From CAVRUH01 sp963822595 (GTDB taxonomy: Bacteria; Chlamydiota; Chlamydiia; Chlamydiales; Waddliaceae), in assembly GCA_963822595.1 (NCBI GenBank), contig CAWGIG010000003.1:372001-436000 (forward strand): a stretch of DNA of 64,000 nt, written 5' to 3'. Every line of letters starts with the position of its first letter. The stretch's first letter is position 1. The position numbers were made by a program, and so were the translations under genes. The notes under the pieces are model-generated. The model saw nothing but the letters and a program-made list of their open reading frames with translations. It had not been told where the DNA came from and searched no databases. Positions 16,671-26,596 of this stretch are shown here, one piece after another.

Positions 16671-19600
16671 AATTCATCGCAGAATCTATTGGGATCTAAA
16701 TCATCTCTATTCAACTCGAAAATTGTTTTCAATAATTCCAATTCATGCTTCGCGCAGGCCTCGTTGTCATTTAACGATACTTTTTGATTCATTAAAGTGA
16801 TCTTGATATTAGCTTCAGGTTCTTTAACAAAATCCATTGACACAGCTTCTCTTGTAGGTTTTTCAACAGGGCTTTTATCTAAAGGCGGCATATGACGAGG
16901 AGCTTGGTAAATAGATTTAGTCTCGGTCGCACGACTAAGAGTGGCTTTAGTTACGGCAGAAGTTTTACTTGTTTTAGAGGCGCTAGGCGGCGTATGGGGT
17001 TGTTTCTTTTTCACTGCATCATTCTTGACACCTTTACGATTAGCCTTAGGTTGAGAAGCAACCGGATATATTGCTGGTCGGTTGTATACTTCTCCCATAT
17101 AATCATTTTTAGGGGAACGGGTCGCAGGTGCTACAGCTGAAACGGGTTTTAACTTTTCGATCTTTCCTACTAGAGAGGTTATACTTTCCTGATCTAGAAT
17201 TAATATTTCACTGTAGGGAATTCGTTTGAGCAAGTCTTCACCCTCGATTGTTTTTATTAACTTCTCTAAGTTTTCGAAACAGTTCTTCCTGTCGAGATTT
17301 TTGAAACAAAATTCAAATCCCAGAGCAGCGTTTTTCTTTGTGCTATTAACACAAACTTTCCAGACCACTTCTTTTTCAAAATCTTCAAGTTTGCTATGAT
17401 TTTCCTTGGCTTCTCTGGCAATTCGATCACAAGAATCTTCTGACACCTTTTCTAAGGCTTCCATCGTTATTTTTAACTTCTGTTTTTCCGCGAATAACTC
17501 TAATCCGGAGATAGATAAGGGTACTAAGGCAGCAATACATAATGGCCCGAGTTCTGCTTCCATAAATTCTGAATTTATTATCCATTTGTCAGTAGGTATG
17601 AAGCATTCAAGAGCTTTTTGAAAGGAGGTAATGCGTAATTTTTTGTCATCAATGATAGGTGTCACAGGGGGTGGAGTTGGTTTGTCGTTTGCGAGTTGGA
17701 GGTCATCTTGTAAATCATGAATGCGATCGTAAGAACAAGTTAGGACGAATTTATTTTCAATACGTTCACAGATTGGCAATGCTTTTACGAAACCATTCAG
17801 GGATTCTTCATCTTTAAAAGTGAAATGCAAAGCAGCTAGGTATTCGTGTTTTATTTTTTCATGTTTCTTTGCTAGATTCAGGACTTTCTCGATCTTATCG
17901 CCGTCTTTTTTGGCTACAATTTTCAAATGAGCATAATCGACATCGTTTCGGTTGATGAAATCTAGAGGAATCAAAACACTTCCGTCTTCTTGAACAGTCC
18001 CATGCATCAATTTTATCATTCGACCCAATTTAGCATGATCCACTGGCTTGAAATTTAGAACGATCCCCTTTTCGTTAAAAGTGTATTGTTCCATGATTCG
18101 TTTTTCAAATAAAGTTGCTATGGATTCGTATAATTTAATGGATTTACTACATGCATCGATTAATTTGATAAACTGAGCGGATTGCGATTTTCTTATTCTG
18201 AGTTCTTTTTTATTTTTGGATATTTTCGCTTGTATGCCATTAGTTTCTAAAAAGGAACAACTGAGCTCACACCATAAACTTGTAGGATACTTCAAACAAA
18301 GATAAACTAGGTTGTCTTGTACGGACCATTCACATGTGAATTTTTTATCTTGATTCGTCTTATTAATGACTCCTAATATAACCGTTCTGCGTCTTACCTC
18401 ATCGGCAACAATCGCATTAATTTTGTCAGACATCCTTGGCTCGTTTAATTCAACATCATGATCAAAAAGCACTTTGACAACTTTATCGTACCCTTGAAAC
18501 GCAGCAACAGCAATAGGTGTCTTTCCTTTAGCTTTGCCTGTTTTAATAGGGCAATTAGGATCGACTCCTAATTCAATTAAGGCTTTTACAAATTCAGCTT
18601 GTCCCACGCGTGCAGCCAAATAAATGATGGTTTCTCCTTCCCATTCACCCCATGTTGAAACTGCTTTAGGGTTTACCCCTTTTTCAACAAGTAATTTTAA
18701 AACTTCTATATGTCCATTGCATGCAGCACCAAAAAGAGGGCCTAATCCTGCCGCCTTTCCCGATAATAAATGTGCTTCACAATCGACGCCATTGTCCATT
18801 AACACTTTTAGGACTTCGATGTGTCCCAGGTATGCAGCTGCATAAACGGGAGTTTGTCCCCTCGCCTCACCAAATAATATGGGTAATTTACAATTTACCC
18901 CTCTAGAAATAAGTAACTTTACGACTTCGGCATGCCCCTTGTATGTAGCGTCAAAAATGGGTGTGTGTCCCAACCATTCACCTCCCGTTACAGCTGTGTC
19001 AGGCTTCGCCCCTCTGTCAAGTAATAATCTTAAAACTTCTGTATGTCCCCAGACAGCAGCGGTATAAAGGGGTGTTTGTCCCAGGAGGTTACCAAATTCT
19101 AAAGCTGAATCGCAATTCGCTCTGTTGTCGAGTATTAATTTTACAATTTCAGTGTGTCCGTAGGAGGCTGCGCAAAATAAGGGTGTGAATCCTCTATTCT
19201 CCCCACCTAATTGGGGGGAATTTAAATCAAAATTGCTTTCTATTAATATTTCTAAAAGTTCTTTCACGCCTTGAGTTGCGGCATAACACATTAATGTTGA
19301 TGCATTCTCATTCCCCAATAGTGTAGATACTTGGTCTTTACCACTGTTTTTTAGAATAGCAATGATTTTCTGCCAATGTTCGGGAGCTTTACAGATTGTA
19401 GCTTTGTATTTACAAAACCAGTCAAGTATGGTTTGACCGGCATTATCTTTAAAACAAATATCCTTTAAAGTTAGTTGATCGACGAATCGATTCGTTATAA
19501 AATCCCAAGCTTCCGTTTTGCCTAGAGCTGCAGCTCTCATTGCTAATAATAGTCCGGAAACTCCTTGATTAGGTCCTGTCTTAGAAGAAGTTCGAAAATC

Positions 19601-21166
19601 ATCTAGTGTCAATTGAGCCCCTAGATTTTTCTGCAACCATTCGAATGCTCCAGCATTGCCATGGGACAAAAATCTAAGAACGAACCATATGCCGGTTGTT
19701 CCATTATTGGGTCCTGAATTTGGACTTGCTCGAAACTCTTCTATTGTCAAATCGCTATCGAAATTAGTTTGCACCCACGTTATATCTTCTGATCTGCTTA
19801 CACATAAAGCAGACAGAACTTCCCAGCGAGAGGGATCCTGGGCCGCCATTTTTCGTACTTCAGTACCACCAGCCCACGAGGGAGTGGGGAGATCGTCATT
19901 GACCTTCAGCGGACTTGCGCCTGCCTCTAAAAGGGCTTTGCCAACTTCTTCGTTGCCATTGAAAATAGCAATCGACAGAGGGGTTCTGCCAAATGCGTCT
20001 ATAAGATCCACCTTTACATCTTCGTTAAGAAATACCCTCGCCATATCGCTACTTCCCCTTGATGCAAGGTTGTGAAGTGGCGTAGCTTTGTTGTTATTAG
20101 AATCGTCGGGGTTTGCCTTAGCTTTCAGGAGTAGCCGCACAACCTCCTCATTTTTGCCTGAGACAGCTTGGTGGAGAACGCTATTTAACTCTTTATCTTT
20201 GATATCGACATTTGCTTTTTTTTCCAGGAGCCATTTGACAATTTCAAGTTTGCCAACGGATGCCGCCACAGAAAGAGGGGTTATTTTTGTATAGTCGCTT
20301 ATTGATATTTCTTCATCGATGTTTTTAGGATTGATGTATTTCTCGACTTCTTCGATTTTATCACTCAGAAATGCACTTTTGACAGGTGTAGGGTTGGGAG
20401 TCGAGTTTAAAAAGGTAGGCGCAGCTGGAGCTTTAAAGGGGATCTCTTCGATCTCCTCTTCTTCCTCATCATAAACCCACGAGGGCATTTGATGATCAAG
20501 CTGGACTTTTTGTGTACATGCACCTGCCTTGATAAGGGCTCTTGCTGCATGTTTTTTTCCGAAGTTAATAGAATTTGTCAGAGGAGTTCTTCCAAATGTA
20601 TCGAGAGCATCCACATTGGCTGTTTGGGCAAGAATAAGCCTCACAATTTGGCGATTCCCATGACGCGCAGCAACGTGAAGGGGTGTGGTTCCATTTGGAG
20701 TAGTACAATCTTGAACCACCGCCTTTCTTTCCAGCAAAAGTTTACATATTTCCAGATTTCCATCCCTACATGCATTGTGAAGAGGAGTAAAACCGTTTAA
20801 GTCTTTGTCATCTACTTTTGCGCCGGCAGCCAATAGCATGTGCATGATCTCGATATTATTTTGGGATGCAGCTCCGTGTATGGGTGTCATCCACTGCTTG
20901 CTTTTTGCATGGATATTCGCTTTGTTTTCCAGGAGCCATTTGACTATTTCAATTTTCCCTTCTTGCGCGGCAAGAAAAAGAGCTGTCATCCCATTGCCGT
21001 TTTTGATTATGTCGTCGATGTTATAAGAGTTGATGAATGGAATGACATCTTCTAGCTTGCCATCCCGAATTGCATCTCCAAGATTTGTATAACCAGTCGC
21101 AGGACGTGCAACTGGAATTCGCGCAAGCGCAGGTAAATCGACTACGCGGGTAGGTATGGGTAACAT
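16583..21166 (-). CDS. Giant ankyrin-repeat protein, probable host-directed effector
   Basis: About 1,527 residues from ATG 21166 (AAGGAT about nine bases upstream; the frame is open from another ATG at 21193). There are three ankyrin blocks, at roughly residues 50-235, 300-460 and 640-950, with some 16-17 repeats. In the third block, units carry an extra insert (for example EWLGHTPIFDATYKGHAEVV). The remainder is mostly charged, unrecognised sequence with a Pro/Lys/Thr-rich linker near 1350-1430. Ankyrin proteins of amoeba symbionts commonly act in the host; secretion here is inferred. The true C-terminus is probably in the adjacent frame (15963-16670) with a HEPN-like motif. Confidence 0.85.
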   Translation of the reverse strand: MLPIPTRVVDLPALARIPVARPATGYTNLGDAIRDGKLEDVIPFINSYNIDDIIKNGNGMTALFLAAQEGKIEIVKWLLENKANIHAKSKQWMTPIHGAASQNNIEIMHMLLAAGAKVDDKDLNGFTPLHNACRDGNLEICKLLLERKAVVQDCTTPNGTTPLHVAARHGNRQIVRLILAQTANVDALDTFGRTPLTNSINFGKKHAARALIKAGACTQKVQLDHQMPSWVYDEEEEEIEEIPFKAPAAPTFLNSTPNPTPVKSAFLSDKIEEVEKYINPKNIDEEISISDYTKITPLSVAASVGKLEIVKWLLEKKANVDIKDKELNSVLHQAVSGKNEEVVRLLLKAKANPDDSNNNKATPLHNLASRGSSDMARVFLNEDVKVDLIDAFGRTPLSIAIFNGNEEVGKALLEAGASPLKVNDDLPTPSWAGGTEVRKMAAQDPSRWEVLSALCVSRSEDITWVQTNFDSDLTIEEFRASPNSGPNNGTTGIWFVLRFLSHGNAGAFEWLQKNLGAQLTLDDFRTSSKTGPNQGVSGLLLAMRAAALGKTEAWDFITNRFVDQLTLKDICFKDNAGQTILDWFCKYKATICKAPEHWQKIIAILKNSGKDQVSTLLGNENASTLMCYAATQGVKELLEILIESNFDLNSPQLGGENRGFTPLFCAASYGHTEIVKLILDNRANCDSALEFGNLLGQTPLYTAAVWGHTEVLRLLLDRGAKPDTAVTGGEWLGHTPIFDATYKGHAEVVKLLISRGVNCKLPILFGEARGQTPVYAAAYLGHIEVLKVLMDNGVDCEAHLLSGKAAGLGPLFGAACNGHIEVLKLLVEKGVNPKAVSTWGEWEGETIIYLAARVGQAEFVKALIELGVDPNCPIKTGKAKGKTPIAVAAFQGYDKVVKVLFDHDVELNEPRMSDKINAIVADEVRRRTVILGVINKTNQDKKFTCEWSVQDNLVYLCLKYPTSLWCELSCSFLETNGIQAKISKNKKELRIRKSQSAQFIKLIDACSKSIKLYESIATLFEKRIMEQYTFNEKGIVLNFKPVDHAKLGRMIKLMHGTVQEDGSVLIPLDFINRNDVDYAHLKIVAKKDGDKIEKVLNLAKKHEKIKHEYLAALHFTFKDEESLNGFVKALPICERIENKFVLTCSYDRIHDLQDDLQLANDKPTPPPVTPIIDDKKLRITSFQKALECFIPTDKWIINSEFMEAELGPLCIAALVPLSISGLELFAEKQKLKITMEALEKVSEDSCDRIAREAKENHSKLEDFEKEVVWKVCVNSTKKNAALGFEFCFKNLDRKNCFENLEKLIKTIEGEDLLKRIPYSEILILDQESITSLVGKIEKLKPVSAVAPATRSPKNDYMGEVYNRPAIYPVASQPKANRKGVKNDAVKKKQPHTPPSASKTSKTSAVTKATLSRATETKSIYQAPRHMPPLDKSPVEKPTREAVSMDFVKEPEANIKITLMNQKVSLNDNEACAKHELELLKTIFELNRDDLDPNRFCDEFWLGIIAFLSMQFIDVQKKRKKQEKTLFM

Positions 21167-21213
21167 AATTGACAGATCCTTACTAGCCCACATATGTGGG
21201 CTTTTTGTTTTCT

Positions 21214-22338
21214 TTAGGCGTACTCAGGAGCAGGTTTTTCTGCGAACAAGAAATAATGCACGAGATTATAAACAGTAAGACCAATCAAGATCGGGTAGCA
21301 AACTTGAAGGATAGGTCCTAAATAGGCTGCCAACCCCCGGAACTCAAGCGTCGATAACGCAAAAGTAATCAATAAAGTTCCCAGCACAATAGGAATATAA
21401 CCTACCTTGTCGCTAAATACTTCTTTTTGAACAAAGCTAGCAAAGGCTCCAACTAAGGCAATAGCTGTGGTAAAGCACGCTACCGTCACAGTGATACTCA
21501 CCAAAATACCGCCTAATGATCCAAACACTTTGAAAGAAATAGCACCGAGAAGTTGTTCCATAGGAACCCCGGCAAGCTCCGAGGCGTAAATATAAGCTAA
21601 GTAGCAAAACCCGACATAGATCAAGGCAAGCAAGGTTGCTCCAATCGCGCAAGCTTTCAAAACAAACTTGGTATACCCTTTACCCATCACCGATTTCGTC
21701 GCAAGGGATGCCACGATAACTGGAGCAAAAAAGAAGGCCCCGAGAAGATCCATCGTATTATATCCTTCTTTAAGAGCATGCAAGAATAGAGTCGAATCCG
21801 TCTGGTTTGTTTTAAGCGCAATTAACTCAGGCGCTGTAAAATAACCGATGATAATCATGAGTACAAGCAACGATATTTTAAAGGGAGAGAGAATGTAACC
21901 GATAATCGAAAGCAATCCTCCCTTATTGAATACAAGGGCAAAAATGCAAAGGCAGAAAATTAAGCTAAAAACGACTATAGGTATTCCGTCATAGGACATG
22001 GATAAGGTCGAATATGCAACCGTGATGCTTCGAGGAATGCATCCCAAAGGACCTAATAGCGAAATGGTGATAAATGAGAGAATAAATCCCGGATATTTCC
22101 CTAAACGGCCGAAGAATTTGGCTACATCTCCTTGGTAGAAGAACATGGCCAAAAGACCTGTAAAAGGCATGATGACCGCGCTTAAAATTAAGCCGATGAG
22201 GGCTATAGGAGTTTTATCCAAGGCGATTTGACCTAAAGCGAGAGGAAAAACGATATTCCCCGCTCCGAAAAACATAGCAAATATAGCCATTCCTACTGCA
22301 AACGGACTTATTTTTGGCGAACTAGTCGAAATACTCAT
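21214..22338 (-). CDS. brnQ: Branched-chain amino acid transporter BrnQ/LIV-II family
   Basis: This sodium-coupled importer family takes up Leu, Ile and Val. The 374-residue protein has about 11-12 hydrophobic helices. The N-terminal signature is AIFAMFFGAGNIVFPLALGQ, and LLGPLGCIPRSITVAYST is the second conserved loop. AAAGGAA precedes the ATG. A strong promoter (TTGATT-17-TATAAT) lies upstream. For an intracellular bacterium this fits amino acid scavenging from the host. Confidence 0.93.
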   Translation of the reverse strand: MSISTSSPKISPFAVGMAIFAMFFGAGNIVFPLALGQIALDKTPIALIGLILSAVIMPFTGLLAMFFYQGDVAKFFGRLGKYPGFILSFITISLLGPLGCIPRSITVAYSTLSMSYDGIPIVVFSLIFCLCIFALVFNKGGLLSIIGYILSPFKISLLVLMIIIGYFTAPELIALKTNQTDSTLFLHALKEGYNTMDLLGAFFFAPVIVASLATKSVMGKGYTKFVLKACAIGATLLALIYVGFCYLAYIYASELAGVPMEQLLGAISFKVFGSLGGILVSITVTVACFTTAIALVGAFASFVQKEVFSDKVGYIPIVLGTLLITFALSTLEFRGLAAYLGPILQVCYPILIGLTVYNLVHYFLFAEKPAPEYA

Positions 22339-22379
22339 TATTGTTCCTTTTTTCTAATTATTGTTATTTATAACCAATA

Positions 22380-22408
22380 ATTATAGCAAAAGAAGAACAA
22401 AAAATCAA
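22380..22408 (-). promoter_or_regulatory. Promoter of brnQ
   Basis: On the minus strand TTGATT (22403-22408), exactly 17 bases, then TATAAT (22380-22385). The predicted transcript starts near 22373, with a ~35-base leader and AAAGGAA before the ATG. Confidence 0.6.
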
Positions 22409-22449
22409 GTATTTTCTTTAAATTTATATTTATTTATTTTCTTAATAAG

Positions 22450-22471
22450 AGAGCCACTTTTGAAGTGGCTC
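22450..22471 (-). terminator. Hairpin downstream of the C1q-like gene
   Basis: GAGCCACTT-TTGA-AGTGGCTC forms a nine-pair stem ten bases after the stop at 22481. The following minus-strand sequence is T-rich but interrupted, so termination strength is uncertain. Confidence 0.5.
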
Positions 22472-22480
22472 CCAAGGGAA

Positions 22481-23044
22481 TTAGTCGCGCAATTTATTAA
22501 GTTTTTCAACGAGCATAGATGCAGTAGTGAATGTAAGATCTTCAGATCCAAAGGGGTTGGCAAGTGTGACGTCGGCACTTGAGTAATTGACAAGTTCAAT
22601 GGATGCATTTATCCAATAGTTATTAACTATAATTTGGCCGAAAACTTGATATGTATCGGTTGCGATTCCAATGGCCCCATAAACGCTTCCCGCAATAAGC
22701 TCTCCGTTTAATGTCAGAGCAAATTCTATATTGGTATGACTTTCAGGTATTGTGGCTATCACAGAATAAGTGATCAAATAGACACCTACGTCATCTAGAA
22801 CTACAATTCCGGCATTATCAGAATTAAGATAAACTTCCCTAGTGGCTACTCCAAAATCTGGATTAAAAAGAATAGGATAATATCCATTTACATCATCATA
22901 TACGTCAATAACTTGCTCAGTGGTGGTATAAAAGTATCCATAATGTGTTAAATGGGCACTTTTGTTTATATCGTTACAATCTGCTTGAACCGCAAAAAGA
23001 GGTGAAGCGGCTAATACTAAGAAGGCTAATAACTTGTTCATCAT
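22481..23044 (-). CDS. Secreted C1q/BclA-C-like beta-jelly-roll protein
   Basis: The 187-residue precursor has a classical signal peptide (MMNKLLAFLVLAASPLFAVQ, cleavage near residue 19-21). The mature part shows the alternating beta pattern of the BclA C-terminal / C1q-TNF-like domain: VGVYLITYSVIATIPESHTN, EFALTLNGELIAGSVY, then VFGQIIVNN and late ELVNYSSADVTLANP with a hydrophobic ASMLVEKL end. Such domains form trimers on bacterial surfaces. No collagen repeats are present. AGGAG lies before the start. Export to periplasm or surface is inferred; the fold call rests on pattern similarity. Confidence 0.65.
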   Translation of the reverse strand: MMNKLLAFLVLAASPLFAVQADCNDINKSAHLTHYGYFYTTTEQVIDVYDDVNGYYPILFNPDFGVATREVYLNSDNAGIVVLDDVGVYLITYSVIATIPESHTNIEFALTLNGELIAGSVYGAIGIATDTYQVFGQIIVNNYWINASIELVNYSSADVTLANPFGSEDLTFTTASMLVEKLNKLRD

Positions 23045-23120
23045 GGATATCTCCTAAGTTGTTTAAAATGTGTTGATAATGCCCCTAAAACCCCAAAATG
23101 GGTTAATAAGGAGTACCTGA

Positions 23121-23149
23121 TAGATAGCTATCCAAAGGTTTTTTGACAA
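23121..23149 (-). promoter_or_regulatory. Weak promoter candidate for the C1q-like gene
   Basis: TTGTCA (23144-23149), a 17-base spacer and TATCTA (23121-23126) on the minus strand. The -35 is good and the -10 is poor. Confidence 0.25.
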
Positions 23150-23202
23150 CTTATTTTTTTAAAAAAACTTACGAAAAAAATTGGAAGTTTAAACTAAAAG
23201 AC

Positions 23203-24450
23203 TTAAAGACGCTTTTTCGAAAAATATTCGATTCTTTTTTTCATCTCGCGCTCAAAACCTCTTTCAACAGGATGATAAAATTGATGACGAGGAATCTCGT
23301 CAGGAAAATAATTCTGCCCGGAGAATCCATCGGGAGCATCATGGTCATAGGCGTAACCTTTTCCGTAATCCATCTGTTTCATCAACTTTGTAGGAGCGTT
23401 CAGGATATGCTTAGGAGGATCAAATTGCGTTGTTTCCGAGGCAAGCCTTTTTGCTTCATTATAGGCGATGTATGTCGCATTGCTTTTCGGAGCTAACGCT
23501 AAATAAATGACAGCTTCGGCGATTGCCAATTCTCCTTCCGGAGACCCTAAGGTTTCATAGGACACCCTTGCAGCAATAGCAAGTTGCAGAGCCTGGGGAT
23601 CCGCTAGTCCGACATCTTCTGAAGCCATGCGGATGAGCCGACGCGCGATAAAAAGAGGGTCTTCTCCCCCTTCGAGCATTCGGCAAAACCAATAGAGAGA
23701 AGCATCCGGATCGGATCCGCGCAAGGACTTATGGAGCGCAGAGATGAGGTTATAATGCTGGTCGCCGGCGCGATCGAAAAGGGCAGGCCTGGTTTGGAGG
23801 AATTTTACAAGAGCCTCTTTATCAAGATCTTGACCTTGTTTAGTGTAAAGACTTTCGGCCATATTGAGAAGGTATCTACCATCTCCTTGCGACATATGGA
23901 TAAGGACCTCCCGAGCTTCGGGGGTCAGAGGGAGTTTTCCCTTAACATCCTCGAGGCGTGAAAGAATTTTACTGAGAGCCGTTTGATCTAAAGGGTTAAG
24001 TTTAAGGACCAAAAGTCGGGAAAGGAGGGCATTATTGAGGTAAAAAGAGGGATTTTCTGCTGTAGCGCCTACTAATATGAAGGTCCCATCTTCTATATAG
24101 GGAAGGAAGCCATCTTGCTGGGCTTTATTGAATCGATGGATTTCGTCTACAAAAAGGACGACACCTCTGATAAAAAGGGGGTTTTCTTTAGCCTCTTTGA
24201 CGATGGCTCGAAGATCGGCAATGCCGCTAAAAACGGGGCTAAGCGTTCGAAAGGTCAATCCGAAGGCTTTCGCATAGAGTCTAGCGATGGAGGTTTTTCC
24301 GCATCCTGGAGGGCCCCAGAGGATCATCGATAGCGGCTTTTTCTTGGCAATAGAGGAGAGGATCACCCCATCTTTAGCTAGAATGTGGTCTTGCCCTACA
24401 ACATCTTCAAGGCTTTTAGGTCTGAGTTCATCAGCTAGTGGTTGGGTCAT
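23203..24450 (-). CDS. rarA: Replication-associated recombination ATPase RarA (MgsA)
   Basis: RarA is a clamp-loader-like AAA+ ATPase acting at stalled forks. It has Walker A GPPGCGKTS (about residue 46), Walker B VLFVDEIHRFN, sensor 1 GATAENPSF and the C-terminal MgsA_C region with YAYDHDAPDG and QNYFPDEI. I start at ATG 24450 (MTQPLADELRP) because homology begins there; the frame is open from a TTG at 24468. A TATAAT directly upstream would give a leaderless or near-leaderless message. Its C-terminal end faces a T-rich gap. Confidence 0.92.
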   Translation of the reverse strand: MTQPLADELRPKSLEDVVGQDHILAKDGVILSSIAKKKPLSMILWGPPGCGKTSIARLYAKAFGLTFRTLSPVFSGIADLRAIVKEAKENPLFIRGVVLFVDEIHRFNKAQQDGFLPYIEDGTFILVGATAENPSFYLNNALLSRLLVLKLNPLDQTALSKILSRLEDVKGKLPLTPEAREVLIHMSQGDGRYLLNMAESLYTKQGQDLDKEALVKFLQTRPALFDRAGDQHYNLISALHKSLRGSDPDASLYWFCRMLEGGEDPLFIARRLIRMASEDVGLADPQALQLAIAARVSYETLGSPEGELAIAEAVIYLALAPKSNATYIAYNEAKRLASETTQFDPPKHILNAPTKLMKQMDYGKGYAYDHDAPDGFSGQNYFPDEIPRHQFYHPVERGFEREMKKRIEYFSKKRL

Positions 24451-24508
24451 AAATGCTATTATAGACAAAAAAATTATATTTTTAAAGATTTTAAGGAATT
24501 TAGTAAAT

Positions 24509-24537
24509 TTGACAAATTAAATTAATAATTATATAAT
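24509..24537 (+). promoter_or_regulatory. Perfect-consensus sigma-70 promoter for the SopB-like gene
   Basis: TTGACA (24509-24514), exactly 17 bases, then TATAAT (24532-24537). All twelve hexamer bases match. Transcription would start near 24544, with AGGAGG just before the ATG at 24569. Confidence 0.7.
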
Positions 24538-24568
24538 AGATAATAAGGGTTTTGTTTAGGAGGAATTA

Positions 24569-26596
24569 ATGAGTATTTCTATCAGCCCACGAGAACCCAG
24601 CTTTCAGCGGTTGAGCGATGTTAAAAGGGACTTTCAGAACAACAAGACAACGCTTACCCAAAAAGTGAGATATGGGGATCACAACTATAATCTCAAAGTT
24701 ACCATAGATAATATCAATCTCACAGATCAGGATCAGATAAACGCCCATATGAAGATGGCAATAGAAAAAGTGAAACTTGTGGCGAAGTCGATAAATCTTG
24801 GAACTGAAGTTAAAGACTTTACAATTTCCAAGGAGGCAGGTCTTTCCGCTAAAAATCTCCTGGGCCATCAAGTAAGCTCGGAACAACTTAAAAGCAAACT
24901 CAACGAATCTAAAGATAAACTAGAGAAAATACAAGAAAATTACAAATCAGACCCAACGATTCCCGCAGAAAAACTAGTAAAACTGGAAAGAAGAATCCAA
25001 GCCTTATCACAACTAAGCTCTATCATAGATAAAAAAGCCAGAGAAAATCCTGTTTCAAAAAACGAAACTGTCCGAAACTCCATCATTGAAAAAACCCATT
25101 CATTTAAAACGGATAATGAAACAATAAAAAGACAAGAGGTAGTCACAGCCTCAGACCAGAGAAGTAGACTCGAAGCGCATTACACGGAACGGTTAATCTT
25201 ATTAAACGATAAAATATCAAAAGAAAACGATCCTGAAAAAATAAAAGAATTAAAATATGAAATTCAATCTATCAAAAAACAAGTCTTAGACTTAAGAAAT
25301 AACAATTTAATTAACGACGATGGTGTCTTTGGTAGCAACCTGCATCGCGATCATAACAGAACAAAAGCTAAAGAGATCATGAGGGCAAACAACGGCAAAA
25401 TTACCGCCGATGAATTTAAGAAGATTCAAAAATCTTCTTCTGCAGGAATGATTAACGCACGTACGGACGTTTTAAAATCAGAGGATGGCAAAACGGAGGT
25501 AAGCATATTACGTCTTGGAGCCTTAACGGACTCCCGAAATGGTTCTGTAAGCTTAGTTGAACTTAAAATGATCATAGGGGGTGATGAAAGGACAAAAGCA
25601 GAAGTGCTTAAGAGAATTGAAAAGTTGGAAAAGAAATTTCGATTCAAAAAGATCTTTAAAAAAGATGCTATTGGAAATGCAGCGCTTCAGTTAGCAAGAA
25701 AGGAGTTAGAAAATCCTATAGAAGCCTTAAAGAACCGAACAGAACGGATGGAAACTTTGATGCTGCTGTATATAGAAGCGCAGGCTCGTCAGGCTCAAGA
25801 AGCAAATAAATTGGATGGTCTTAAATCGGGTGACGCCTGGACGGTAGCGGATGTCCGTCTGCTAAATCCTAAAAAAACGCACATAGAAAACGGATGCATC
25901 CTCGTTGAATCTGTGATGATTGATGATATGCGAGCGATGTTTAAAGAATTCAATGGAAAAAATATTATATTCGATAAGAAATGTGTCGGAGCTTATAAAG
26001 ACGATGAGGGGAATGTGCATCTGCCAGCCTCTATATTAGGAGAAGGTGCAGAGGAAAAAATGTTAAAATTAAACGCTCATATGTTCAACGTTTCTGTCCA
26101 AGTGCACAAAAAAAACGATAGTGTTCAAAAGGAAATTAATGATGAAGCCATAGGAAATCTTGAAAAGAATATTTCAAACAAAGAGGATTGGGATAAGGCG
26201 AAGAAAGTCCTTGATGCAGGAAAGTCAAACGCCACAGCTGCGGTAGACCTAACACAGGCATTACTCCAGAGTGGTGTGACGGTATCTTTGGGATGCTTTG
26301 CTGGGAAAGACCGTACAGGTTGGATAGCAGGCCTCGTCATGATTAAAAATATGGTCAAAGAATTACCAGGGAAAATGACCAATAGTGTATCGAAACTACT
26401 AACTCAAGATCTTATCAAGCCAGATTCTGTATTGATGCGTGTTATCAATAAAAATAAAGCCCAAAGATCTCCTTCGGTCGATCCTTGGGAGGTCTTTAAA
26501 GAAGCTGGGCCCGTTACAGGGATCAAGAGCCTCGTCGGCGCTTTAAGGGATAGACTAACTCCTCTCCGCAGAGAAAAAATCAATCCAACAAGATAG
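24569..26596 (+). CDS. SopB/IpgD-like inositol phosphate phosphatase, putative effector
   Basis: The 675-residue protein has no signal peptide and a polar, Ser-rich N-terminus, as in type III substrates. The C-terminal third holds the CX5R phosphatase loop CFAGKDRTG (Cys576, Arg582), preceded by a FNVSVQVHKK segment. These parallel the CKSGKDRTG and FNFGVNE motifs of SopB/IpgD, which hydrolyse phosphoinositides in host cells. The middle has helical charged stretches. Phosphoinositide activity and secretion are inferred. It is driven by a perfect consensus promoter with AGGAGG, and its 3' end meets a large inverted repeat separating it from the convergent BTB genes. Confidence 0.75.
   Translation: MSISISPREPSFQRLSDVKRDFQNNKTTLTQKVRYGDHNYNLKVTIDNINLTDQDQINAHMKMAIEKVKLVAKSINLGTEVKDFTISKEAGLSAKNLLGHQVSSEQLKSKLNESKDKLEKIQENYKSDPTIPAEKLVKLERRIQALSQLSSIIDKKARENPVSKNETVRNSIIEKTHSFKTDNETIKRQEVVTASDQRSRLEAHYTERLILLNDKISKENDPEKIKELKYEIQSIKKQVLDLRNNNLINDDGVFGSNLHRDHNRTKAKEIMRANNGKITADEFKKIQKSSSAGMINARTDVLKSEDGKTEVSILRLGALTDSRNGSVSLVELKMIIGGDERTKAEVLKRIEKLEKKFRFKKIFKKDAIGNAALQLARKELENPIEALKNRTERMETLMLLYIEAQARQAQEANKLDGLKSGDAWTVADVRLLNPKKTHIENGCILVESVMIDDMRAMFKEFNGKNIIFDKKCVGAYKDDEGNVHLPASILGEGAEEKMLKLNAHMFNVSVQVHKKNDSVQKEINDEAIGNLEKNISNKEDWDKAKKVLDAGKSNATAAVDLTQALLQSGVTVSLGCFAGKDRTGWIAGLVMIKNMVKELPGKMTNSVSKLLTQDLIKPDSVLMRVINKNKAQRSPSVDPWEVFKEAGPVTGIKSLVGALRDRLTPLRREKINPTR

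Noticed and set aside
21186..21205. AGCCCACATATGTGGGCT followed by TTTTT as a terminator of brnQ
   Set aside because: The T-run is on the plus strand while both flanking genes are on the minus strand; it may be a chance palindrome or an operator.
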